Assembly: GCF_949987515.2 (NCBI RefSeq)
Contig: NC_082685.1
Location: 26,242,168-26,306,167 of the forward strand
DNA from: Delphinus delphis
Lineage: Eukaryota; Chordata; Mammalia; Artiodactyla; Delphinidae
Direction of reading: 5' to 3'
DNA length: 64,000 bases
Position numbers and translations under genes: made by a program. Position 1 is the first letter of the stretch. Every line of letters begins with the position of its first letter. Of the stretch, positions 35,201 through 47,200 are shown piece after piece. The notes beneath the pieces are model-generated. The model was not told where the DNA came from. It was given only the letters and a program-made list of their open reading frames with translations, and did not search any database.

Positions 35201-38200
35201 GAGCAGCAAGGAAAACCGCAGCTCATTTCCTTAGCCAACATAGTACCAAAAGCAAAACTGAGTTCAGTAACCAAGAGATAATTTACCAACTGTATAAAAG
35301 CTGGGAAAAATGTACTAAAAAAGTTATCTCCTCAGTCTCTGCCAACTAAATTCTTAAGAGTTTCCATGTATTTAATCTGAAGTATTGTCTGTGGTTAGGA
35401 ACATTTTAAAAGAAGCCAACACCTAAAGAGACTAAACAAATAGCCATAATAAGTCACAATAAAAATTCTGGATTTGATCATGTCTCCAACAAAGTTCAGT
35501 TACCTCCTGGTCAGTCATCCGGAAACAATTCTTCACATAATTGATGAATTTGGCTTCCACTTTGGGAAGGGAACCACCCTATTGAGACAAAAGCATTATT
35601 AAGGGTAAGTATAGAAACATTGTTTTTGAGGGAGATTGTGAGAAATTCCTCAAAGATTTGAGTGCTGTTTATTATATGGATCATTGTGATTCATTCCTTG
35701 TCTCTTCAACTCCTTCATTTTAATACTGAATAAATCCTTTTTTAGGCCTAGAAAGACATGTTTGTATAACATATTAGGACCTAGGTCTTCCACAAGTACT
35801 CTCGTACTGAATAAGGTTTGTCCAAGTTTCAAATTCCCTGCCCCCACCCAGCCACTCTAAAAACACGAAGTATAAGCTGTGCTTGTGATTCTTCAGGAAC
35901 TCAACCATCAACTTGACTACCTACTGTATTTATCTAACAAGTCGGCTTTATCACCATCCTCTACCACCCAGGACCAAATACATTTCACTAAACTCTAAAC
36001 TTCGCCATTCCTTTCAATTATGGACACAGGGAAGAAAGCACAATAGTAGTAACACCAAATTATTTTCAAAGTATATGTCACCAAATATTTTCAAAAATCT
36101 TGAAATGTTTATACTTATCTCTGCTCTGGAATTACCTTAACGCACTAATTTTTTCACTTTTGTTTCCTATTTTGATAACTAAATTTTGATTTTCCTTGTA
36201 ACCTGAATCTTCTGTGCATTTTAAAAGGATCAAGAAGGCTTCAGGTATGGTGTAAGATACTTAACTGCCTCATCACCTAGAAAATAAACCTCACTATAAT
36301 TTACACTTTTAAATTATTGTCACATACATTCTTATTTGATTCAAATATTTATTGAGCAGCTAGGGAGATACAAAGGTGATTAAAATATGGTCAAAGAGGT
36401 GAGGCAAATGCACAAGTAATAGAAAGCAAAGTATAAGGTTCACTGGATCACAGCAGTCAAAAGAAAGTGTTTTAGGAGATCAAGAGATTGCTTCCAGCCT
36501 GGAAGGGGGGCATGGGTGGGTGGCAAATCAGGAAAGGGGATTGAGTTAAAATAGAAGACTTCAGTCTGGATTGTTGATGATACTCAGTTTGGACTATATT
36601 TGTCTCTCCTTTTCCTCTCTCCCCATCTTTGGGCTTAATTTACCAGTAGTGCCCAGGATTGTTCAATGCGCCTGCAATTAAACCAAGGAGATAGGACCAC
36701 ATTAAAATTAGGGGGAGGGGTATCTAAAATGTCATTTTAGAACGGTACGCAAGGGATAAAAATAAAGCAGCGATACCAGGAAGGCTAAAAGGTTTACAGT
36801 TGTACTAAAGCAAAATCAAGAAATACATTCTGGTTCTAAAATGTTAGTTTTCCAACTGACTCATAACTGCACAATGAAAGGAAATCTACGAAGCCATGTA
36901 GAACCTAGTGAGCACAGAAAAAACATAGGGAAAGGGAGTCAGTAACTTTTCCTCACCATCCCGCATTTATTCTCAATAATTGGGGTCTGAGAATATTCAC
37001 AGAATTTTAAAGTTTCTCTCAAATGTGTTTCAAGGCATTAAAACCAATTACTCCATACTCCAGAGTTCACTAAAGTTTACTAAGTACATCCCCCCCACCC
37101 CAAATCAAGCAAGGCAAGTAGGACAAAAGCTAATCCTCTTTTCACACATTTCCACTAAGACAAAAGGAGACTAAATGTAAACACGTTAGTCACTCAAAAA
37201 TTCAAGATATTATCACACGTATTGCCTGGTGACATCTTGGTGCAAATGGCAAATAGAAATGACTCAATTTGTTGGAGAATGTTTCTGACTACAGTCAAAC
37301 ACGAGTAATTTTTTAAAAAACTACAACACCAAGCGGCCAAAGACTACTTTTCCAGCTGTTTGCAATTTTAGAAGACTCAAACGCCCTCTGCTGGTACTGT
37401 GGCATCTCATGACCAGAACAGGTGAGGGAAATGCTCTCATTTTAACATCTAAGGTAAGAATATATCTTACAATCAACTTACTTGTATTCCTTTTATAATG
37501 GAAAATAAAGCATATGTCACTTCAAATATGCAAAAAAATCAACAGAGACTATAAATTAATGTAAGTAACCAGTAATTCATTTTTGAGATAATTTCACACA
37601 AGGGCAAGTATATTAACTATAAAAAATGAGGAAGAGTCCTGTTCTAAACCCCAGAAAGGTAAAATTACCAATTTAGTTCCTTCAAGGAAGACAATTTTAC
37701 TCACTTTTTCTATACTTGCTTGCATTTTTGCTTTAATGTCTTCTACAGAGCTAGGTCCTTTCGGTGTTTTAGGAGTTTTTTCCTGTTTTTTGAAAGATTC
37801 TTGACCCTGGGAAAAAAGGCGAATTTTAACATCATAAGAACTCTTAAGACCCACACTCTACCTGGATTTTCTCAACAAAATTCTTACAGTCCTTTGTAAA
37901 AACAAGTATACACCAGAATTGAGTTAAATGAATTCGTGTCTCAACAATTATTTTTAAATTATTGCTTAAGAAAGGAATAGGAAATAGTTTGAGCCTGCAT
38001 TTATATTCAACACAAGGTCAGTTCTACACTTAAAGTATATTATCAAAAAAAGAAACCAGAAGGTCCCCAAGAATGAAGCAACAAAGTTAACGCAGCTTGA
38101 TGCCTGGGGCCCATTCCATAGCATTTAAATGATAATCTCCCAACATGCGGCCAGCACCAGAAACTGCACTATGCGATAAACATACCTTTCAACAAGCAAG

Positions 38201-41200
38201 AACCCTTATATGACACAACTGTTTGTACCACAATAAAAATCTTTCTGTCGGCTTTCTCCCCCATTAGAAAGCCACGGCAATATACAGTTGACCCTTGAAT
38301 GTCAACAGGTGACGCCAGCCCTCCACGTGGCCAAAAATCTGTGTATAACTTGTCGGCCCTCCACATCTGTGGTTCCTCTGCATCCAGATTCAACCAAACG
38401 TGGATATGCAGTACTGTAGCATTTACAAAAAAAAAAAAAACCGTGATAAATGGACCCATGCAGTTTAAACCTATGTTGTTCAAGGGTCAACTGTCTAACT
38501 ATACGACAGTGATTACCAATAAAATAATCACATCTTAGCTCTTCGACACCAGCTACAGGCGTTCTCCAAAGACCTACCAAATTTTTAAAAGTAGATTCTT
38601 CCACAGAAGAACCTAACTACTTCAATGGACCTTGTATTTGTATGCTACCACTTACTTTTGATCTTGGTGTTGATGGTTTTGAGTCTTTTCCATTCTGGTT
38701 TGATTTTTGTGCATTTTTGGCTGGAGTATCTCGTACAGACTGCAATTACAAATTAATCTTAGTCAGTGCCCCTCCCTACATAACAGACATATTAGTACAA
38801 ATAAAACTGCCCCAAACCATGGCAAAAGCAGCAGTCACGCTAAGAGAAACAATCATTTCGACAAAAGATTACAAAAGGGTTAACAAACAGACAGAAGGCT
38901 ATATAAAGAAAATAAGTAATTCCCCACTATTAGAAAAGTTTCCAGGATAGCCCTACTCAAGAAAAATTTAAAGTATGAGATCATCTTCTCCTAAGACAAT
39001 TTTCAATAACCACAAAACAAGCCAATGGCAAAAATTCCCATCATTTTGTTATTAGCTATTTCTGATAATCTTATACTACTGTATCTTACTTACTTTCTTT
39101 ACTGGAGCTTTTTCTTCAGCTTCCTCATCATCAAAGTCATCATCATCATCACTACAAATGAAATAAGTACTTATTACTGATTCAATGCACTCAACAAATC
39201 TAGAAAGCTTATCCAGAAAGTGGATGAACCTACAAGTTTAGTCATTCAAAGCATGAAGAGCTTTCAAACTTTTGTGGGTTGACAAAAGAACTGACAGCAC
39301 AATCTTGAACACAAATTCATTTTCACTGCAACATTATTCACAATTACCAAGTGGTAGAAGCAACCCAGGGAATTCCCTGGCAGTCCAGTGGTCAGGACTC
39401 CGCACTTCCACTGCAGCGGGGCACAGGTTCAATCCCTGGTTGGGGAACTAAGAGATCCCGCATGCAGCTCTGTGTGAGCCAACCCGCCCCCCGTCCCCAA
39501 AAAAGCAGCAACCCAAATGTTCATAAACAAATTGTAGGGAAAATGTCATATACGTATATATATCAGGGAATATGCAGTCTTAGGGAAATCCTCAAATGTA
39601 GCACATGGATGAACCTTAAGGACATTATGCTAAGTGAAAGAACAGTCACAAAAAGACAAATACTGTATGATTCCACTTATATGAGGTATCTAAAGGAATC
39701 AGTCTTTATAGAAACCAAAAGTAGACTGGTGGCTGGCAGGGGAGAGGTGGAAATGGGGACTTTTTGTTCAATGGTTATGGTTTTCAGTGTAACTAGATGA
39801 GCTTGAGATGTTACACAACAATGTGATTATGATTAACGCTACCGAACTGCACACTTAAAAAACAGTTAAGATGGGAAATATGGTGTTATGTTTTTTACAA
39901 CTGAAAATAAATTTTTGAAAATGAAGTTATTTAAAGAAATTAAAATAAATAGAAACATTCCAAATTCATGGACCAGTAAATATTAAGGTGGCAACTCTCC
40001 AAATTAATCTACAGATTTAACACAACCCCTAAAAGAATCCTAGCTGGTATCTCCATAGAAACTGATCCTAAAACTCACACTGAAACTCTAGGAACCCAAA
40101 GTAGCCAAAATCAATCTTGAAAAAGAACAAAGGTGAAGCATTCACATTAAGTAATTACAAACTAAAATCTATAAAAAGTACAAAGCAACAGAAATCAGAA
40201 TAATGTTTCACCGGCGGAAGGATAGACATGGAACTGAAGAGTCCAAAAGTAAATATACATTTATGGTAACTATTTTCAAAAAGGGGGCAAAGACCATTCA
40301 ATGGGGAAAAGTCTTTTACAAATGGTGCTGGGACTACTGGATATCCACAATCAAAAAAAAAAATAAAACTGCCTCCTACCTCACAATAGATACAAAAATC
40401 AATTCAAAACGGATAAAAGGTAAGAGCTGAAACTATAAAACTTTCTGAAGATTTGGCAATGGTTTCTTAGGTCTGACACCGAAAACAATAAAAGAAATAA
40501 ACCAAACTTTATGAAATTTAAGTTTTTCTGTAAAGGACCACCAACAGAGTATAAAGACAACCCATGGAATGGGAGAAAATGTTTGTAAATTCTACCTGAT
40601 AAGGGATTTGTTTCCAAAATATATAAAAAGTTCTTACAGTTCAATAATACAAAACGAGTAAAAGTACTGCTACATGCTACAAGGATGAATCTTAAACACT
40701 GTAATAGGGCTTCCCTGGTGGCACAGCGGTTGAGAGTCCGCCTGCCGATGCAGGGGACACGGGTTCGTGCCCCAGTCCGGGAAGATCCCACATGCCGCGG
40801 AGCGGCTGGGCCCGTGAGCCATGGCCACTGAGCCTGCACATCCGGAGCCTGCGCTCTGCAACGGGAGAGGCCACAACAGTGAGAGGCCCTCGTACCGCAA
40901 AAAAAAAAAAAAAAAAAAATTGTGATAAGTTAAACAAACCAGCCACAAAAGAGCACATATTGTATGATTCCATTTACATGAAATATCCAAAACAGGCAAA
41001 TCTATAAAATACAAAAAGTACATTAGTGGTTGACTAGAGCTGGGGAAGATGAGGGGTTATAGCATAGTTTCTTTCTGAGGTGATGAAATGTTCTGAAATT
41101 GGCTGCACAACTGTGCATATACACTATAAAGCACCAAACTGTACACTCTAAATGGAGGAACTGGGGGGAAAAAATCCAATCACTGGAGAAGTCCACGAAT

Positions 41201-44200
41201 AAGTACGAGTCAGCAAATGGTGGAATTGGTTTAAATTGTAATTACTTCACAAACCAAACATTATATACTGGCCAAAATGGTTTCTCTTCCACACTACATA
41301 GTCTAAATAAAAAACAAGAGTAACTTCACCCATGTGCAACCAAAGAAACACTTCTTTCCAATACAGGGGTAAAAATCTGCTATGTTAACTGGATAAAATA
41401 CCATGTAGTATACATTTAAAGGCATATAACGTCTTCTAAGTAATTTTTAACAGTGATTTGTCAATTTTGGCCCTAGCACCCAATACCTGCATGGGCTACC
41501 CCACACTAAAAAAAAGATGACAATGGTTTCTATAAAACCACTACTGTAAGCAGTTTTATTAGGATATTCCCTAATAAAATAGGGGAAAAGGGTGTTTATG
41601 GAGAACCACCCTTTGTTTTATTTTTTAAGTAACAGATATTTTCCTGGGTGGCACCTAGGCAAATCCCATTGCCACCTCAATGAAAAACGTGGAACACTCT
41701 CCACCACCCCCTCACCTGATCTGGCCCCTGTGGAAACAACACTGAATTTGTAAGAAAGCACAGCCCATGCTGCCCCAGGACCCAGCCATAACCATGAGCC
41801 ACTTGGGGAATGGCCACTCTGGCCCCACGGGGGCCCCATGCCAGCCATGCTTGAACGCCTAACATTTTCAGGGCCCCTAAAAACTGTCCTCCTAAGTCAC
41901 CCCTCATAGCTCCCTGGCCACCCAGAATAATCCACCCAGGATGTATCTGTAAGCCATGCTAACTTTTTTTTTTAACTTTTTATTTTATATTGGAGTATAG
42001 TTGATTAACAATGTTGTGTTGGTCATACTAACTTTTAATGTACTACATGGTCTTCAGCTTTTCTTGCTTACATCAACAGCAGTCAACCAACCCCATACCA
42101 TACCCCTTCCATCCCCAGAACAGAACCAACTGATCTGCCTTTTATTTTGTGGGTTCCAAGCCTTCTTGGATTATGGCTTACAATTTCCACATAATAACTA
42201 CTTTTAACTAACAAACCTTGGGGCTCCTCTTAACGTTTTCATTGCCCCCTAACCAATGGAATCTTCTAAGACTTGTTATCCTCAAGGGATCCATTAACTG
42301 CCTCTACTTATACATGTATCTGACTACCCTTTTTTCCCTTTTATGAAAACTTACCGATTTGGACCTTGTCACCATCTACATTTTTCATTCCTCCCTCACC
42401 ACCTAACTTAAAAGACAGCTTAGAGAAGACATGGAAGACAAGAACGTAAACTATTTACACTGTAGCTACATCAGGAATTATCCCCATTTTAAAGACAGAA
42501 AATCTTCCAAAGCTCAGGCATACTCAAGTAGTAACAAACACCAACTATACTGAGTTTGTTTATAAGTTTAACATGCAGGTAATTTTGAATTTTGTGTGTG
42601 TGTGTGTGTGGTATGCGGGCCTCTCACTGTTGTGGCCTCTCCCTTTGCGGAGCATAGGCTCTAGACGCACAGGCTCAGTGGCCATGGCTCACGGGCCCAG
42701 CCACTCCGCGGCATGTGGGATCCTCCCAGACGGGGGCACGAACCCGTGTCCCCTGCATTGGCAGGTGGACTCCCAACCACTGTGCCACCAGGGAAGCCCC
42801 CTGAATTTTTTAAGCATTCAACTCTTTCCTATTTTCTGCTTCCACTGTCATGCTCAAAGGCCTTTTTAAAGGGCTACCAGCTTGGCTAGTTGAGGTCACT
42901 GAAAACCTACTTTGCAGATCTGATCTTCAAATTAGTGCATGTTCTCTCAGAGTCTTAAGATTCCATTTCAATTGTTTTCAGTAAATATATATTGGACCAA
43001 CCTGAGAACTCAAGAACAAAGCTGACAAGCAATTAAAAATTCAATATTAATAAATTTCTGATATGGCTGCATATAGGAAAGACTAATTATGAGGAGCATT
43101 TTATTCCATAGCGTGTTTGTAACTTTACCATAGCCTGACCTAGTTTAACAAACATATCAAATCTTGTTTACAACCAAATTTTAAGTTCTCCAGCAAAATC
43201 CTATTCTCTTTTAGAATCTAATTTTCTCATAAGGACCAGGACAACCATATGCCAAAATCCTTTGTGGGGAAAAAAAATCCTCAAGTGACAACTTACAAAA
43301 TGAATATAGCTGGAACTATTCAGATTCTCTTTATGCCCAACCCATTTATTATAAACTGTTCAGCGTAAAATACACCAGACTTAGCATACAGTAATGTGTC
43401 CACTAAACCTTCCTCAGAAAAAAGGCACCTAGTCAAATACACCTGGGAAGTGCTGCATATTCCATCCTTTAACTCAGCTCATTTAACACAAACTGACAAC
43501 CACTAATCATGATTTTGGTAAATCATTTTCATAACCCCCCATACAACAATGTCAGGTTTCTAAGGGCACACTACTTACTCTTCATCATCATCATCGTCGT
43601 CATCATCATCATCTTCATCTTCATCAGCAGCAAGTTTTACTTTTTTCTTAAAAAAATAATTGGACACACACTCGTAAGTAAGTACTAATCCAAACTACCA
43701 AACTAAAGGCCAGAATAAATTATGTATAGTAAATTGCATCTGTACCTGTGGAACCTTGCTACCACTTCCAGGGGCAGAACGCTTTCCAGATATACTTAGG
43801 AGCTTCACATCCTCCTCCTCTTCATCTTCTGACTCTGCATCTTCCTCCACAGCTAAAATAAAATTCTTTATTAGCCACTATTAAAATTCAACCAACAGCA
43901 AGAACTCAGAAAAAAGGGCACTGATAAGACACAGTAATGAGTATTTTAAAACTCAGATTCTATTAGAAAAACAGTAAAAATAAAAAAAAAAACAAAATTT
44001 TTTAAAAGGAATTTGGTGGACTAATACTCATTACTAGGTTTTACATGCAAAACACCAGGCTTTTCTAGTTATAAATTACTAGATTCTCTCTTTTTTTTTT
44101 TTTTTTTTGGTGGTATGCGGGCCTCTCACTGTTGTGGCCTCCCCCATTGCGGAGCACAGGCTCCGGACACGCAGGCTCGTGGGCCTAGCCGCTACACAGC

Positions 44201-47200
44201 ATGTGGGATCTTCCCTGACCGGGGCACGAACCCGTGTCTCCTGCATCGGCAGGCGGACTCTCAACCACTGCGCCACCAGGGAAGCCCCTAGATTCCCACT
44301 TGAACCTATTACAGACAGCCGTACTAGAACTAAGCATACTTTATAAAGTCCAAATTGGGAACAAAGTAACTGCATTAAAAATAAGCATCATAACATAAAA
44401 ATAACATACCTACTAAGTGCTGTCCGCTAATATGCACAGGCCCTGAACCACACTTCAACCGTAAGACCACAGGTGGTGTTATTTCAAAGCCCCCAAGGGA
44501 AACCTAAAAAGAAGAAATTATAAATCACTAAATATTGTGGGGGAAAAAAATGGTTACATGTTAGGTATAAAATCTGTTCATAACTTAAAAATGTTTCTGA
44601 ACAAGCAAACCCATAAGCCAAATGAACAAATCAGTGAACCTGTTTTTTCCACCTGATAAACAAGCAGCTACCACCGCGATGATCAGTCAACACCAGTGAC
44701 AGAATATGCAGCTGTGACTACTAGGAAAAAACCAAACCAAATTCCCCAATCTCCCTGTAACCTAAATGACGCTCACCTTAGGGCAACAGAATTAGAATTT
44801 GACATAAAATCCAAAGTGTAAATGTGCCCTTACCGTTGGCTGCACAGACATTTTCAAAGTTGCCAGTGTTACTTTAATTGGACTGCCTTCATAATTCATT
44901 GCCTCTGCTTCGACAATGTGCAATTCATCCTTTGCACCAGCCCCTAAACTGACCTGTGAATAGAAGAACAGTACTTCAACTTAAGTTTCCACCATTTTAC
45001 AACCCCCCCAACCAGTTGTTTTAAAAAATCAGAACAATTATAAACCTTTCATTATTACCACTGATGGGAAACTGACTTGAGCACAATGTTGTTTTCAAGT
45101 TTTATGTGACTTTGACAATTTCTCATATTTGGTAAATCTTAACAATTACATAAAAATGCATTTGATGACAAAGATGTTTACGTCATCACCCACGCCTAAG
45201 TACAAACCACCTTTTACTGGCCACCTAGAAGTTAAGTAGTAGGCTATAGGCTAGTGTCTGTGGAGAACAAATAAGATTTATATTTATCACTACCCTGAAG
45301 GGCATTTTAATACAACTGTAGAAGCGAAGAACATAAATAAGGAAAGAAAAATACTGCTGTAAAATAAGTATTAATCCACACGAATAGGAACTAAGAGACT
45401 GAAATCAAGAAATGTTAAGTAGTTTATTTTGAAAAGTTTAAGTACCGTTCTTAAAGATAACTGGTGCTCATTTTCATCATTATCCACCTTAAAGTGATAA
45501 TCTTTGTCGGCCTTTAGTTCACAACCTGTAAATGAAGAAAAAATTCAACTATAACAAGGAGAAAAATAACACTAAAAATTCAGTGTGTGTAACCAAAAAG
45601 TTAACTTGTGAACTAATTTTTACTATTCTAGCTACCAAAAGGCAAGGCAGAAGTACCTCTTCCTGGATTTCTTGAACACAAAATATGAACAGCAAATAAC
45701 ATCCATACAGAGCTTTATAAATTCCACTACATTATTTTATGCTCAACTACACTACTATTCTCATGTAGAAACAGAATGAAAAATTTAGTAAACCTAGAAC
45801 TGAAACCAACCCTAACATACAATGTTGATAAAATCCCATATATATTTTATATATATATATTATATATATATATATTATTTTAAAGTTGAATTACCTACCA
45901 AAACTCCCAGGTGCCAAATTTAGAAAATGACAATGGTTACACAAACACCTACATCAACAGCTTGCATTTACAACAGAAAAACTACAAATGTAAAAGAACT
46001 AAAACTCATTACAGGGGTCAACATTCCATCTTCGAAGTAACAGAAATGATGTACATTAAATTCTGTTCAGAAATTATGTTTAAGACAATAGAAATATCCT
46101 AGGGATACTTACAATAGCAAGAGTTAACGCAAAAATTTTGATATAAATTTTGATGTAAACTGATCAGAAACGCCAGCTTTTCAAAATGCTAGAAATAAAA
46201 GCCTTAATGCATAGTGCATGTTACTACTACCATTCATGAAAAAGCAAATTGTCTTAAATACCATGAGAATTAAACTTTATTTAATTTAAATAGTCCCATT
46301 TAGTTGTCACCTAATAGTTACTGGAATAGATGCTTAACTGTTATTGCTCAATTAACAAATCTCAGCATAGTATATAAGGAAACAAAATTAATTTGGGGCA
46401 GGATTTGCACTTACTTTAAATTAAAGCCTGACACAAAGGCTTCAACAATTCAGTTTAGTGAGACTGAAAAACCAACGAAGGCCCCTTAGTATGGTACTTG
46501 GTGTGCTCGAGGGGGGAAATTCCAAAACCCTGGCATAGAATTACAAGTTTAATTGTAATTCTGGCCTCCGCCAGTCTCCCTCCCTAGCCAGCCCCCACCC
46601 CAAATCATTTGTAATGCATCAGATCTGGAGGCAAGGGTCATGGGGTTAGATGTAGTCTCTTCCTACAAGTGCAACCTTCGTTAAGCCACTTCGGTTCTCT
46701 GAGCGGCAGTACCTCCTCTGCGAGGTGGACGCGGTGAAACAGAAAGAGGATTCTCTAAATGAGAACTACCAGCATAGATGTTAAGCACCGAACAAAAGAC
46801 TTCCAAGAGTCCTGGAGCTACCAACCACTTCACCTAACATTTCCGGCTCACCAGCCTCAATGAAGCCCCAGGACCCCAGGCTCGGGGGTGACAAGACACC
46901 AGTGAGCCCCGGATGCAGCGCCCACACCCCCCTCCTTCCCCCAACCACGTGGCAACCACGTGCTCCCCAGCGGTCGCGGCCTCCTCACGCCGGGCCGGGC
47001 CGGGTCGCACCTCCCTTGCCCCCAGCAACCAGCCGAGGCACTGGGGCCGAAGCTCGGTCGAGAGCTCCTGACCCTGAGGCCTGAGGACAACGCCATGCTC
47101 AATTGTTCCTCTCGTCCAGAAAGGAGGCCCAAGCCTCCTCACACCACGAACCCACAAAACCTCCTACACCACCAACGCGGAGCTCAGCCTCAGGCACCCG

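Larger units (their letters stand above)
32251..35503 (-). other. NPM1 intron 10
   Basis: This 3.25-kb AT-rich intron contains a CHR SINE (32994-33205) and, on the NPM1 strand, a decayed transposase-like sequence (about 33400-34620). Confidence 0.85.
39300..41160 (+). mobile_element. Old L1 with two SINE insertions, in NPM1 intron 6
   Basis: cactgcaacattattcacaa, gcacatggatgaaccttaag and gattccacttatatgaggta match old L1 3' ends. 39940-40680 has ORF2-like phrases such as aaatggtgctgggactactg. 40920-41160 repeats a second L1 3' end. SINEs sit at 39363 and 40707. Confidence 0.75.

Noticed and set aside
37594..37854. Read-through of NPM1 exon 9 into intron 9 as an alternative C-terminus
   Set aside because: The open extension follows a strong GTGAGT donor and is unlike the known short isoform as I recall it. 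There is no support for its use.
43579..43640. CRISPR-like or tandem-array look of the repeated atc units
   Set aside because: It is the GAT-coded Asp tract of NPM1 exon 6. No spaced repeat array of CRISPR type exists in the window.
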